From positions 1,612,001-1,676,000 of the forward strand of contig OZ242263.1 of assembly GCA_965207125.1 (NCBI GenBank): a stretch of DNA of 64,000 bases, written 5' to 3'. Shown in pieces: positions 36,988 to 46,366 of the stretch (the stretch's first letter is position 1; the number at the start of each line of letters is the position of its first letter). The position numbers and the translations under genes were made by a program. A model generated the notes under the pieces. The model did not search any database, was not told the origin of the DNA, and saw only the letters and a list, made by a program, of their open reading frames with translations. The DNA is from G965207125 sp965207125 (GTDB lineage Bacteria > Pseudomonadota > Alphaproteobacteria > Puniceispirillales > UBA1172).

Positions 36988-38283
36988 ATGCGTAATTTTC
37001 ACCAGCGGCACGTTACCGAATTACCCTCAGGCTTGACTGTAGCGAGCGCAAATATGGCTTTCGCCGAGAGTATCGCGGTTGGATTTTGGATTCGCGCTGG
37101 TGCAAGAGATGAGAAAATTGGTGAAAACGGAATCGCCCATATGCTCGAGCATATGGCGTTCAAAGGAACTCCAAGCCGCACTGCTGCCGATATCGCACGG
37201 CAAATAGAAGATGTTGGCGGCGTGATTAACGCGCATACAAGTCGTGAGGAAACCGCCTATTACGTTAGGCTTCTGCCCGAAAACCTTGATTTTGGCTTGG
37301 ATCTACTTGCTGATATTATCTGCCATTCAACCTTCCCTGAAGATGAGATTATCCGTGAGAAAGGGGTGATTATTCAGGAAATAGGGCAATCTCATGATGC
37401 CCCTGACGATATGCTCTTTGACGTTTTTCAATCGCTTTGCTATCCGCACCATTCGGTTGGTCGGACTATTTTGGGAGGCATTGAAAGCGTCACTAACCTC
37501 ACACGGCAAAATCTCACTGATTTCATGGCACGCTATTACGGCACGAGCAATATCATTATCGCGGCCGCAGGGCATATAGATCATGATGATTTGGTCGCTA
37601 AAGCCACAAAATATCTTGGTGATCTACCCCTTAAGACACCGTACCCCACGCGCAAAACTCCTGTGTGGGCGGCGAGCAATATGACTCGCCGCGATATGGT
37701 GGTGAAAGACCTTGAGCAGACTCATTTTATTCTTGGTTTGCCGGGAATTTCGCGTAATGACCCTGATCGGTGGCCGATGATAGCGCTATCCATTCTTTAT
37801 GGTGGCGGTATGTCCTCGCGTCTTTTTCAGGAAGTTCGAGAAAAACGTGGGCTTTGCTATAGCGTTTTTTCTTTCGCTCAGATGCTATCAGATCACGGAG
37901 TCTTTGGCGTTTACGCCGGAACTGATGCTGAGAGCATCGAAGAATTTATCACTGTGGCGGCTGGTGAGCTTGCTGATCTTACGACTCATACCACCGAAGA
38001 TGAGCTGGCCCGGGCGATTGCCCAGATGCGCTCTAGTTTAGTGATGCGGCAGGAAAACGTGTTTAAAATCTGCGAAAGCTTGCCAAGACAACTGATCCAA
38101 GATGGTGAACTTATGGATGTTGAAGATCAGATCAGAACGGTAGAATCCGTGGATAAAGCCGCGCTTGAAAAAGTCGTTGCCAGAATCCTCAAAGGAAAAC
38201 CTGTTTGCGCCGCGATTGGGGATAAACGAATCAGAGATTGTGCCGAAATAGAAAAGCTGGATCGGTTGTTTTCGTTCACCTGA
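36988..38283 (+). CDS. M16 family zinc peptidase (mitochondrial processing peptidase-like)
   Basis: Zinc metallopeptidase of the inverzincin group, 431 residues, resembling the beta subunit of mitochondrial processing peptidase. The inverted zinc motif H-x2-E-H is in HMLEHMAFKGT (about residue 50), with the downstream Glu ligand about 75 residues on in the EKGVIIQEI region. The C-terminal half has GGGMSSRLFQEVREKRGL. A thrC-M16 tandem is common in alphaproteobacteria. Substrates are unknown. Confidence 0.94.
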   Translation: MRNFHQRHVTELPSGLTVASANMAFAESIAVGFWIRAGARDEKIGENGIAHMLEHMAFKGTPSRTAADIARQIEDVGGVINAHTSREETAYYVRLLPENLDFGLDLLADIICHSTFPEDEIIREKGVIIQEIGQSHDAPDDMLFDVFQSLCYPHHSVGRTILGGIESVTNLTRQNLTDFMARYYGTSNIIIAAAGHIDHDDLVAKATKYLGDLPLKTPYPTRKTPVWAASNMTRRDMVVKDLEQTHFILGLPGISRNDPDRWPMIALSILYGGGMSSRLFQEVREKRGLCYSVFSFAQMLSDHGVFGVYAGTDAESIEEFITVAAGELADLTTHTTEDELARAIAQMRSSLVMRQENVFKICESLPRQLIQDGELMDVEDQIRTVESVDKAALEKVVARILKGKPVCAAIGDKRIRDCAEIEKLDRLFSFT

Positions 38284-38289
38284 GACACA

Positions 38290-38847
38290 TCAGGCATGGC
38301 CGACACTGGATGAAATATGCTCAGTTGCGATGCCTAATCGGTTATAGCAATCACTCCACAGGTTATCGCTTAAGCAGCCGAAAACAAGGTCTTCAACATA
38401 CGGCATGGTAATCCAGCAACTCCCCTTGAGTTCCTGTTCAAGCTGTCCCGCCGACCACCCCGCGTGCCCAAGCGCAATGATAAAATCATTCGGCCCACAC
38501 CCATTAGCAATCTCAGAAATAATACGCACATTGGTCGTGATTGCTGCAACATCGCCCACCATCTCACTTTCAGGTAGAACATGGTCAGGTGAGTGTAACA
38601 CCATCCCTCGCGATGTCTCGACGGGCCCGCCGTAATGCACCGGCGTATCGCCACAGAAACGCGGTGTGCCGAGGCCGACCTGCTCTGCTAGATCGTTAAG
38701 CGATAAGCCCCCAGCTTGCTTGTTCAGGATAAAACCCATCGCTGATGAAGCGTCGTGGCGACAGATTAACAGCACCGTATTATGAAAACGCGGGTCATCC
38801 ATTTGCGGGGCCGCTATCAGTATTTGACCGGATAGATAATTAGACAT
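38290..38847 (-). CDS. YqgE/AlgH family protein (DUF179)
   Basis: A 185-residue conserved cytoplasmic protein. Family marks are the opening SGQILIAAPQMDDPRF, then TVLLICRHDASSAMGFILNK, and the GHAGWSAGQLEQEL stretch. The function of the UPF0301 family is not established. It stands alone on the minus strand, converging on the M16 peptidase gene and diverging from dsbD. Confidence 0.92.
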   Translation of the reverse strand: MSNYLSGQILIAAPQMDDPRFHNTVLLICRHDASSAMGFILNKQAGGLSLNDLAEQVGLGTPRFCGDTPVHYGGPVETSRGMVLHSPDHVLPESEMVGDVAAITTNVRIISEIANGCGPNDFIIALGHAGWSAGQLEQELKGSCWITMPYVEDLVFGCLSDNLWSDCYNRLGIATEHISSSVGHA

Positions 38848-38887
38848 GCCTATTTCCTAATAGAAATGCTAACCCCAAACCAATGAT

Positions 38888-38916
38888 TTGACCAGAATAT
38901 TTTTGCTAACTATGTC
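38888..38916 (+). promoter_or_regulatory. Candidate promoter of dsbD
   Basis: TTGACC (38888-38893), a 17-bp spacer, TATGTC (38911-38916) in the 125-bp yqgE/dsbD gap, about 57 bases before the GTG start. Confidence 0.4.
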
Positions 38917-38972
38917 AATGTGCGACTTTATGCTATCATCACCTATGCTAACATCATTGGGGCGGAAACGGC

Positions 38973-40868
38973 GTGAAATCCGCGAGAATACTTTTTATTA
39001 TCAGTTTTATGGTTGCTCTGGTGGTGGCGTGGCCACAGCAACTGTTTGCTGACACGGGTCCATGGCAAGGCAACCAGTTTGCCAAACTCCGGCTAATTTC
39101 GGCGTTTGACGCAACCGGCGAGACTGACACGATCGAGGCAGCGCTTGAGATCAAACTTACCAAAGGCTGGAAGATATATTGGCGAAGTCCGGGGGACGCT
39201 GGATTACCCCCAGAGATAGATTTTACCAATAGCCCCGCCATTACAAAGCATCATCTCTCGTTTCCCATCCCTGAACGTTTTACCCTTTTCGGGCTCGAAA
39301 CATATGGCTATGGCGGTCAAGTTATCTTGCCTCTAAAACTTGATCTGGCTGAGCTGCGGAAGCCGATGACGGCCCGCGCCGACTTTACTGGGTTGGTTTG
39401 CTCTGATGTCTGTGTTCCTCTTGACGCTGAACTGACGCTATATCTGCCGAAAGGTGAGGCAAGGGTATCTCCTCACGCCCGTGCGATTGCCATGGCGCGG
39501 GCGAAAGTTCCCTCTGACAGCACAAGGGCAGGGGTAAGAGTCCAGACGGCGGCCATCGATGGCAGTCGCCTAGTTGTCTCTCTTGCTGATGAGCAAGGCG
39601 AGGTTTTGGCGATGACCAGCGGCGATATTCTGATCGAAAGTGATATTTCCGGCTATAGTTTCGGCAGGCCGCGCCTCGCCTCCGCGCGCGCCAATATCGA
39701 GATAAACGGTCGTGAGGCCTCAGAGTTGATCGGCAAGCCTATCACCCTGACTGTTATCACTGCGGATTATCTGATCGAGGAGAGCGTTCTGGTTACGGCC
39801 GCCGTCGCCAAAACACTGGTTAGTCAAACCACTGCTCTGATCCTGCTGGTTGCTTTTATCGGTGGAGTGATTTTGAATGTTATGCCCTGTGTTCTGCCGG
39901 TGATAGCGCTTAAATTGGCGGGAGTCGTGGGGCTTGGCGGTGCGTCGAGCACGCTTATCAGAAAGTCATTTATCGCAACAGCCGCTGGAATCATCATCTC
40001 TTTTGTGGCCCTTGCCCTGATTTTGGTAGCAGTCCGTGAGACTGGAGTCGCGATCGGTTGGGGGGTTCAGTTTCAAAGCCCGATTTTTCTGATCATCGCC
40101 GCTATTATGATGGCGGTTTTCGGCTTGATGCTCCTCGACAAAATCACCTTGCCGACCCCCGCCTTCGCTGGACGCCTCGTCTCACGGGGCGACAGTCGCG
40201 TTATGTCAGATATGTCGGCAGGCGTAATGGCAACTTTACTTGCGACACCGTGTTCTGCTCCCTTTGTTGGCACGGCGATCACTTTTGCCTTTACCGCTCC
40301 TTCAGTGGTTATGATCGCTGTTTTTATCAGTATGGGATGCGGGCTTGCTTCGCCGTGGCTACTGGTGGCGGCAAGGCCTTCACTGGTTCATCTCTTGCCG
40401 TCCTCGGGGCGATGGATGATTTGGCTGAGGCGGGTTTTATCTTTGGGGTTATTTGTTACCGCTTTATGGCTTTTATCACTGCTCGCTGGGCATTGGGTTT
40501 CAACCACGCCAGAAGATAATTCGGTCTGGCAGTCTTGGAAAATCGGGCGCGCAGAGGCGTTGGCTGATCAGGGAAAAATCGTGCTAGTCGATGTCACGGC
40601 CGATTGGTGCATTACCTGCAAAGCCAATAAAATTCTCGTCTTTAACAATGAGGCCATCGGGCAGTTTCTGCGCGAACATGAGGTAGTTATGCTACAAGCT
40701 GACTGGACGCAGACTGATGCGGACATCTCACGCTATCTTGCCGCTTTTGATCGCTATGGCGTGCCGTTCAATGTCGTTTATGGCCCAGCTGCACCCGGTG
40801 GAATACCCCTGCCTGAATTGGTCACTGGCTCAAGCATTAAAAGCGCCATTATTGCGGCCTCGCGCTAA
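38973..40868 (+). CDS. Thiol:disulfide interchange protein, DsbD/ScsB type
   Basis: Membrane reductant conduit from cytoplasmic thioredoxin to the periplasm, 631 residues. Signal peptide, then a periplasmic N-terminal domain with the redox pair in LVCSDVCVPLDA, then an eight-helix transmembrane domain with NVMPCVLPVIALK and the LATPCSAPF second cysteine, and a C-terminal thioredoxin-like domain with WCITCK. The long N-terminal domain resembles ScsB rather than E. coli DsbD. The start is GTG at 38973, since no ATG precedes the signal peptide. Complements DsbA/DsbB in the window. Confidence 0.92.
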   Translation: MKSARILFIISFMVALVVAWPQQLFADTGPWQGNQFAKLRLISAFDATGETDTIEAALEIKLTKGWKIYWRSPGDAGLPPEIDFTNSPAITKHHLSFPIPERFTLFGLETYGYGGQVILPLKLDLAELRKPMTARADFTGLVCSDVCVPLDAELTLYLPKGEARVSPHARAIAMARAKVPSDSTRAGVRVQTAAIDGSRLVVSLADEQGEVLAMTSGDILIESDISGYSFGRPRLASARANIEINGREASELIGKPITLTVITADYLIEESVLVTAAVAKTLVSQTTALILLVAFIGGVILNVMPCVLPVIALKLAGVVGLGGASSTLIRKSFIATAAGIIISFVALALILVAVRETGVAIGWGVQFQSPIFLIIAAIMMAVFGLMLLDKITLPTPAFAGRLVSRGDSRVMSDMSAGVMATLLATPCSAPFVGTAITFAFTAPSVVMIAVFISMGCGLASPWLLVAARPSLVHLLPSSGRWMIWLRRVLSLGLFVTALWLLSLLAGHWVSTTPEDNSVWQSWKIGRAEALADQGKIVLVDVTADWCITCKANKILVFNNEAIGQFLREHEVVMLQADWTQTDADISRYLAAFDRYGVPFNVVYGPAAPGGIPLPELVTGSSIKSAIIAASR

Positions 40869-40988
40869 CTTTAGGTTTGATGATTATCGCGACCTATTAA
40901 GGTAAGGCTTTTTCAGCGGCCAACAATTTTTGCGCAGTAGCGGCCTCTATAAACTCATCGTGTGATGCCATCACGCAAATAAATACTG

Positions 40989-41471
40989 TCAGACGTTGTT
41001 GTTCCAGAGGTTGGGTATTGATATTTTAGGTTCGCGAACATCTTCAGCAGCCTTGCGCGCGAGTGTGTCACAGCGTTCGTTCATCGGATGCCCACTATGA
41101 CCCTTCACCCAATCCCAGGTGATGTCATGCTTTTTATTTAACGCATCGAGGCGAAGCCATAAATCCTGATTAGCCACTGGTTTTTTTGAGGCGTTTTTCC
41201 AACCGTTCAGACGCCATTTATCGATCCATTGAGTGATACCACCCTGCAAATAAGCACTGTCAGATGTCACCGTTCCTGACGTCGGGTATTTTAAGCTTTC
41301 GAGCGCCATAATCGCCGCCATTAACTCCATACGGTTGTTGGTGGTTTCAGTTTCGCTGCCGGTGATTTCCTTTTCATCCTCGCCATAACACATAATAGCG
41401 GCCCAGCCGCCAGGGCCTGGATTATCAAGGCAAGAGCCATCGGTATAAATGTGAAGTCGTGATTTTTTCAT
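40989..41471 (-). CDS. rnhA: Ribonuclease HI
   Basis: Degrades RNA in RNA-DNA hybrids. 160 residues with the catalytic carboxylates visible as D11 in IYTDGSCLDNPGPGG, E49 in NNRMELMAA, D71 in TSDSAYL and an Asp near residue 135 in NERCDTLAR. Its ATG overlaps the thrB stop (ATGA); last gene of ispH-thrB-rnhA, a conserved alphaproteobacterial trio. The 120 bases between it and dsbD hold no convincing gene. Confidence 0.96.
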   Translation of the reverse strand: MKKSRLHIYTDGSCLDNPGPGGWAAIMCYGEDEKEITGSETETTNNRMELMAAIMALESLKYPTSGTVTSDSAYLQGGITQWIDKWRLNGWKNASKKPVANQDLWLRLDALNKKHDITWDWVKGHSGHPMNERCDTLARKAAEDVREPKISIPNLWNNNV

Positions 41472-42433
41472 CGCCTAACCCCATAGACCGAAGAGTCGTG
41501 TGCTGTATCATGGAAAGAAAGCCGCCGACGGTAATCCATCGGGTCATGCGGTTGGACTTGAGCGTCTTGCGGTGTGTTGATCCAGTCATAAAGACGCGTT
41601 AAGAAGAAGCGCATCGCCGATCCTCGTGCTAATGTGGGCAAGGCCGCAACCTCAGACTCTGTCAAAACGCGTATGGATTCATAGCCTTCAATCATCGCCG
41701 CTGATTTATTTTGTGCGAAGGTTCCTGCTGCATCAAAACACCAAGCGTTAATTGTAATGCCCAGATCATAGGCAAACAAGCCATTGCACGCGAAATAAAA
41801 ATCGATAATCCCGCTGATTCGATCATCGGTGAAAAGCACATTGTCGGGAAATAAATCAGCGTGAATCACCCCTTGCGGCAAATCTGACGGCCATTCCTGA
41901 TCGAGGCGATCGAGGTACGACACGATTTTTTCCTTTAGACCGTCTTCGAGGGTATCAGCGAAATAGATCGATTTTTCCCATAACCCGCGCCACGATTGGT
42001 GCCCTAAAGCATTAGCGCGGCGCATCGTAAAATCACTACCCGCCGCGTGAATATCAGCGAGGGCGGCCCCGACTTGATAACAATAATCAGCCGAGGGTTC
42101 GCGCGTCCATGCCCCTTCAAGAAAACTCACAATTGCCATCGGCTTGCCGCCAAGTTCCTGCAAAACTTTTCCGTCTCGGTCGGCGATCGGTTGAGGGCAC
42201 GGGATTCCTGAAACCGCCAGATGCGTCTTAAGCGCGATGAAAAACGGTAGGTCCGCTCGATTAACCCGCTTTTCATAAATCGTTAGAATATAATGACCCT
42301 CGGTGGTGTCTACTTTGTAATTGGTGTTCTCAACACCTTCGGTAATGCCTTTAAAATCGATAAGATCACCGATAGAATAACGGCTGAGTAAGGCGTTAAG
42401 GTCAGCCTCGCTAATTTTTGTATAGACAGCCAT
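41468..42433 (-). CDS. thrB: Homoserine kinase (APH-fold ThrB)
   Basis: Phosphorylates homoserine for threonine synthesis. It belongs to the aminoglycoside-phosphotransferase-like ThrB class used by alphaproteobacteria, not the GHMP class. Brenner motif GVIHADLFPDNVLF with the catalytic Asp, then ISGIIDFYFACNG with the metal-binding Asp. 321 residues from ATG 42433, which overlaps the ispH stop by one base (TGATG). ThrC is at 35.6 kb. Confidence 0.94.
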   Translation of the reverse strand: MAVYTKISEADLNALLSRYSIGDLIDFKGITEGVENTNYKVDTTEGHYILTIYEKRVNRADLPFFIALKTHLAVSGIPCPQPIADRDGKVLQELGGKPMAIVSFLEGAWTREPSADYCYQVGAALADIHAAGSDFTMRRANALGHQSWRGLWEKSIYFADTLEDGLKEKIVSYLDRLDQEWPSDLPQGVIHADLFPDNVLFTDDRISGIIDFYFACNGLFAYDLGITINAWCFDAAGTFAQNKSAAMIEGYESIRVLTESEVAALPTLARGSAMRFFLTRLYDWINTPQDAQVQPHDPMDYRRRLSFHDTAHDSSVYGVRR

Positions 42434-43398
42434 CAATCGCGGAGAATAGGTGGCAGATTAAATGCGATTGTTTCATCGGCGGCTTTATGACGATCAACCC
42501 TGATCTGATAACGTTCGGCGAGCGCAAGCAAAACTTCTTCAACCAAAATTTCGGGTGCGGATGCTCCCGCTGTAATTCCGATGGTCGAGGACGCCTCAAC
42601 CAGCTCCCATGTGATTTCATCGGCGCTAGCGATCAGCTGGGCTTTCGTCACTCCAGATTTTAACGCGACCTCCACCAGCCTTTGCGAATTGGATGAATTT
42701 TCAGCACCGATAACCAAAACCAGATCAGATTTTGCCGCAAGACCTTTTACCGCCAACTGCCGGTTGGTGGTCGCATAGCAAATATCATCCCCTCGAGGCG
42801 TTTCAATATCAGGAAAACGGAGTTTTAATTCGGCAACAATCTCTGCTGTATCATCTACTGATAAAGTCGTCTGGGTAGCGTAAGCCACCGATGAGCCCTT
42901 GGGCAGAGTGACTTTTCTAGCATCCTCAATCGTTTCGATAAGCGTCATGCTGCCATCCGATACTTGACCCATCGTACCCTCAACCTCAGGATGTCCACGA
43001 TGACCGATTAGCAGAATATGCGCGCCTCGGCGATGCTGGCGATGCGATTCAACATGAACCTTGGTTACCAGAGGGCATGTTGCATCGATAATCACCATCT
43101 CTCGCCTTTCAGCCTCGCTGACCACCGCTTTTGCTACGCCATGCGCTGAGAATACCACTACGGATTTATCGGGAATCATTTTCAGAGAGTCAACAAACAC
43201 CGCTCCCATCGCCGCCAGTCTTGAGACCACATGTTTATTATGGACGATTTCATGGCGGACATAGACGGGTTTACCAAATTGCGCGAGTGCAACCTCAACA
43301 ATCCGCACCGCACGATCAACGCCTGCGCAGAAACCACGGGGCTCGGCGAGCAGGATAGTTTTTGTCTGATCAGATGATAACGCCAGTTCCATGCCCAT
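42433..43398 (-). CDS. ispH: 4-hydroxy-3-methylbut-2-enyl diphosphate reductase
   Basis: Fe-S enzyme for the last step of the MEP isoprenoid pathway. The three cluster cysteines appear in PRGFCAGVDRA, DATCPLVTKVH and DDICYATTNRQ. About 321 residues from ATG 43398; an ATG two codons later is equally possible, and an upstream TTG is unlikely. First gene of ispH-thrB-rnhA. Its products feed UbiA prenylation and heme O synthesis. Confidence 0.96.
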   Translation of the reverse strand: MGMELALSSDQTKTILLAEPRGFCAGVDRAVRIVEVALAQFGKPVYVRHEIVHNKHVVSRLAAMGAVFVDSLKMIPDKSVVVFSAHGVAKAVVSEAERREMVIIDATCPLVTKVHVESHRQHRRGAHILLIGHRGHPEVEGTMGQVSDGSMTLIETIEDARKVTLPKGSSVAYATQTTLSVDDTAEIVAELKLRFPDIETPRGDDICYATTNRQLAVKGLAAKSDLVLVIGAENSSNSQRLVEVALKSGVTKAQLIASADEITWELVEASSTIGITAGASAPEILVEEVLLALAERYQIRVDRHKAADETIAFNLPPILRD

Positions 43399-43464
43399 TG
43401 TTCTGCTTGAAGTTTGTCTTCTGGTCAACTTGAAACATCCGCCGAAAGTGTTTAGGGTGGCGCT

Positions 43465-43956
43465 ATGAATATCATATCAGCAAAATTATTCACCTCATGT
43501 GGTAAAATCGCCATCACTTTTTTGGCACTGGCTATAGCGGGATGTGCACGCTATGGAGCGGAGTATTCCCCTTGCCCACCGATCACCGTTGTGGCGGGCG
43601 CCGAAAGAATAGCCATAGCTGGTCTTGAGTTAGGGCAGGTGGTAAGGGTCAAGTTCAACGGTGTTTATGGGCAATGCATCCAATATGATGGTTATGCCGA
43701 TATGACGCTTATGGTTAATTTGCTGATGAAACGCAATATTGGTGGCGGCAGTGACGTTGAGGAAGTACCTGTCTATGTTACGGCCTCTATCGTTGATGCT
43801 GATGATCAGGTGGTCCTGCGCCAGCAGGCTACCGACACATTCTATTTTGGCAGTGGGACGGATCGCTCAAACCCCGCGATGACCATCTATCTTGATGTGC
43901 CACAAGATCACCGGGTTGTCATAGGGTTTGGACGCAAGGCGCCATCCGCGCAATAA
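43465..43956 (+). CDS. Putative lipoprotein of unknown function
   Basis: 163 residues with a signal peptide and a lipobox LAIAGC (Cys27 as lipidation site). Two further cysteines lie in the mature part, in the SPCPP and YGQCIQYDG contexts, and could form a disulfide. The rest is predominantly beta-type sequence ending in a YLDVPQDHRVVIGFGRK segment. I do not recognise the family. It sits alone between the divergent ispH and the convergent atpF, and could be an outer-membrane or periplasmic lipoprotein matured by LspA. Confidence 0.75.
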   Translation: MNIISAKLFTSCGKIAITFLALAIAGCARYGAEYSPCPPITVVAGAERIAIAGLELGQVVRVKFNGVYGQCIQYDGYADMTLMVNLLMKRNIGGGSDVEEVPVYVTASIVDADDQVVLRQQATDTFYFGSGTDRSNPAMTIYLDVPQDHRVVIGFGRKAPSAQ

Positions 43957-43971
43957 CGTGCAAAAACTGGG

Positions 43972-44475
43972 TCAGTTCTGATTGACGTGCTTAATCTCGG
44001 CAATATCCGCCGTAATAAGTTTAGAAGCGGCTTTAGCGTCGAGTTTCTCTTCCATCAGACGTATCGCTGCCGATGTCGCTAGCATTGCTGCGTGGGCTCT
44101 GATTTCAGCTATGGCTTCAGATTCGAGGGTTTTAATCTTGGCTTCAGCTTGTTCGGTGCGCCGATTGATCGTCGCCTCCGCGGCCTTTGAGGCGTTTCGC
44201 TCGATGGATAGAGCGGCTTGTTCGGCGTTAGCCATGATTTCACGGGCTTTATCGGTAGCTTCACGCTGAAGGCGTTGGTATTTATGCAATTCGGCTTGCG
44301 CTTCATCACGCAGACGCTTTGCGTCCTCTAAATTATGTTTGATCTCTGCCGATCGCCGATCGAGCAATGATGACAAAGCACCGCCCGCCTTTTTCCATAC
44401 CAGAATCACAAAAACGATAAAGGAAAGGGTAACCCAGATATTCTCGTTGATGAATGGTTCAGGCCCTGACGCCAT
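43972..44475 (-). CDS. atpF: F0 ATP synthase subunit b
   Basis: Peripheral-stalk subunit, 167 residues: one N-terminal transmembrane helix (VTLSFIVFVILVWKKAG) followed by a long charged coiled coil through about residue 140. It is the last gene of the split F0 operon atpI-atpB-atpE-b'-b, in which F1 genes are located elsewhere, as is normal for alphaproteobacteria. 21 bases after the b' gene. Confidence 0.95.
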   Translation of the reverse strand: MASGPEPFINENIWVTLSFIVFVILVWKKAGGALSSLLDRRSAEIKHNLEDAKRLRDEAQAELHKYQRLQREATDKAREIMANAEQAALSIERNASKAAEATINRRTEQAEAKIKTLESEAIAEIRAHAAMLATSAAIRLMEEKLDAKAASKLITADIAEIKHVNQN

Positions 44476-44496
44476 ACCAAAACTCCTTTATGCCTG

Positions 44497-45096
44497 TCAT
44501 TGTGCGGCCCGCCATTTTTCAGACTGGCTAACCGACTCTTTAGCCTCAGCTGATGTTACTTTAACTCCGGCTAGACGGTACACCACATCCACTGCCGCCG
44601 TTGCTGCGATGCCAGCCATTTCACGCATCGCCGCCGCCTTCGCGGTGTCGATAGTGTCTTCTGCGCTCGCTTGTTTCTTCGCAAGTTCTGCTACGGTTGC
44701 TTCTAGTTTCTTATCGACCTTTTTCATGATCTTCTCCGTCGCCACGCGCGTTTTTTCATTGGCTTTGCTGCGCGCTTCAGCCAATGTCGCCTCTAACCCC
44801 AAACGTGCTTCCCCGGCGTCATTTGCCGCCTTGGACGCTCGCTGAAGATCATCCTCCATCTTGTTGTGACGCTCCTCAAGCACCGAAACAATTTTCGGCA
44901 CCACCAGACGCCACATCAGAAGATACGCGACTGAGAAACTGATGATCAGCCAAAAAATCTGTGTCGGCCAAGTGCTTAGATCGAGCTGTGGTAGCCCCGC
45001 ACTTGAATCGACGTCGCCCTCAGTAGCGGCGTGGGCAACCCCAACTCCGCCAACTGCAAGGGCGAACACCAAGCCTCGACAGAAACCGTGCGTCAT
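44497..45096 (-). CDS. atpG: F0 ATP synthase subunit b'
   Basis: Second, divergent b-type subunit (b'), 199 residues. It has an extra hydrophobic N-terminal segment (about residues 7-23) ahead of the membrane helix TQIFWLIISFSVAYLLMWRLVV, then an Ala/Lys/Glu-rich coiled coil. Paired b/b' heterodimers are typical of alphaproteobacteria and phototrophs. Its ATG overlaps the atpE stop by one base. Confidence 0.94.
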   Translation of the reverse strand: MTHGFCRGLVFALAVGGVGVAHAATEGDVDSSAGLPQLDLSTWPTQIFWLIISFSVAYLLMWRLVVPKIVSVLEERHNKMEDDLQRASKAANDAGEARLGLEATLAEARSKANEKTRVATEKIMKKVDKKLEATVAELAKKQASAEDTIDTAKAAAMREMAGIAATAAVDVVYRLAGVKVTSAEAKESVSQSEKWRAAQ

Positions 45097-45323
45097 TAGA
45101 ATACGAACAGCAAAAGCAAAGCGACAATCAACGCAAACAGCGCAATCGCTTCGGTCAGGGCAAAGCCCAAAATCCCGATGCCGAATACGTCATCTCGCGC
45201 CGATGGATTACGCGCGATCGAGTTGACTAGTGATGAGAAAATATTACCGATACCGATGCCAACCCCTAACAAGGGTAGAACAGCAATGCCGGCTCCGATT
45301 AATTTAGCAGCGTCAGCTTCCAT
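45096..45323 (-). CDS. atpE: F0 ATP synthase subunit c
   Basis: Proteolipid ring subunit, 75 residues, two transmembrane helices. The Gly-rich first helix (LLGVGIGIGNIFSSLV), polar loop ARNPSARDD, and the ion-binding Glu in GFALTEAIALFAL are all seen. No extra polar residues of the sodium-binding type are obvious, so proton coupling is expected. Immediately downstream of atpB, with 66 bases between that carry an AAGGAAA site. Confidence 0.97.
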   Translation of the reverse strand: MEADAAKLIGAGIAVLPLLGVGIGIGNIFSSLVNSIARNPSARDDVFGIGILGFALTEAIALFALIVALLLLFVF

Positions 45324-45389
45324 GGTTTTTTCCTTTCGGTTTCATGTTGTTGTTATCCGTCCTTCAACGGCATTTCTAAGTGCTGCGCC

Positions 45390-46133
45390 TTAATGTAGGT
45401 GCAACGCGTCATTAAGATACATACAGGTTAAAATGGTAAAAACATACGCTTGCAACGCAGCGACTAGAACCTCAAGTCCTGTCAATGCGACCAGCGCAAA
45501 AAATGGTAAAATTACCCCAGGAACGTAAATTCCGCCTGCTCCTGTTAACAGAACCGCAAGCCCCGCGAACACTTTGAGCATCGTATGTCCTGCTAGCATA
45601 TTTGCAAAAAGCCTAACCGATAAACTGACGGGGCGCACGAAATACGATACGACCTCAATCAGTATCAGAAATGGGATCAGTGCTTTCGGTGCGCCTGGTG
45701 GAACGAAAAAAGAGAAGAAATGAAGGCCATGCTTGATCAACCCAACCAGCGTCACCCCGATGAAAATAAAAGCCGCCAGCACGAAAGTGACGATAATCTG
45801 GCTGGTGAAAGTGTAGGAATACGGCATTAGACCTAGCATATTGCCAAATAGCAGAAATACGAACAATGTGAAGATAAATGGAAAAAATGGACGTCCTGCA
45901 TTGCCTATATTGCTCCGCACCATATCAGAGATGAATTCATACATCATCTCAGCCGAAGCTTGAAGGCGGCCGGGTATCATCTCACGCCGCCGCATTGCAT
46001 AGAGCAGATATAACGTGCTTAAAAAAACTGCCAGAAACATGAATAGCGCCGAATTCGAAAACGAAATATCGTAGCCAAAAATTTCTAAATGCAATAATGC
46101 TTTGATTGTGAATTGCTCAACAGGTGAATGCAT
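45390..46133 (-). CDS. atpB: F0 ATP synthase subunit a
   Basis: Proton-channel subunit, 247 residues with five to six transmembrane helices. The essential Arg is in SLSVRLFANMLAGH, followed by the C-terminal GLEVLVAALQAYVFTILTCMYLNDALH stretch, read in two parts (positions about 210-245), which carries the Gln and Tyr of the proton path. Eleven bases downstream of atpI. Confidence 0.97.
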   Translation of the reverse strand: MHSPVEQFTIKALLHLEIFGYDISFSNSALFMFLAVFLSTLYLLYAMRRREMIPGRLQASAEMMYEFISDMVRSNIGNAGRPFFPFIFTLFVFLLFGNMLGLMPYSYTFTSQIIVTFVLAAFIFIGVTLVGLIKHGLHFFSFFVPPGAPKALIPFLILIEVVSYFVRPVSLSVRLFANMLAGHTMLKVFAGLAVLLTGAGGIYVPGVILPFFALVALTGLEVLVAALQAYVFTILTCMYLNDALHLH

Positions 46134-46144
46134 ATTGTTCTCTG

Positions 46145-46366
46145 TTAATCCTTATCGTTCCGATGTTGGTCAAAATATCCCATTTTCAATCCTTTTCCTT
46201 TCGCCATCCGCCAGACGCTCATTATACCCGAGAACGCTCCCAAACAAAAGAGTATCAGCATAAAGACTGGCGCGGTCCCAAGCCACCCATCAAGTAGCCA
46301 GCCGATAAACCCACCAACCGCTACTCCAGCGACTACCTCAAAAGCGATCCGACTAACCATCGCCAT
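46145..46366 (-). CDS. atpI: ATP synthase assembly protein AtpI (start uncertain; reading frame extends to 46510)
   Basis: Two-helix membrane protein that helps assemble the c ring. The annotated ATG at 46366 gives only 73 residues (VGGFIGWLLDGWLG, then FCLGAFSGIMSVWRMAKG). The frame stays open upstream for about 48 more codons with typical AtpI N-terminal content (NLSDLKARIDKAHE). It reaches a TGA at 46519 without meeting any ATG, GTG or TTG. A strong GAGGGGG Shine-Dalgarno abuts tandem ATC codons at 46510 and 46507, and a near-consensus promoter lies just before it. A start at ATC would give about 120 residues, the usual AtpI length. Confidence 0.85.
   Translation of the reverse strand: MAMVSRIAFEVVAGVAVGGFIGWLLDGWLGTAPVFMLILFCLGAFSGIMSVWRMAKGKGLKMGYFDQHRNDKD

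Noticed and set aside
40897..40971. A 24-codon minus-strand frame (starting MASHDEF) between dsbD and rnhA
   Set aside because: It is very short, has no clear ribosome site, overlaps nothing diagnostic, and I recognise no family. The sequence looks protein-like, but support is too thin for a gene call.
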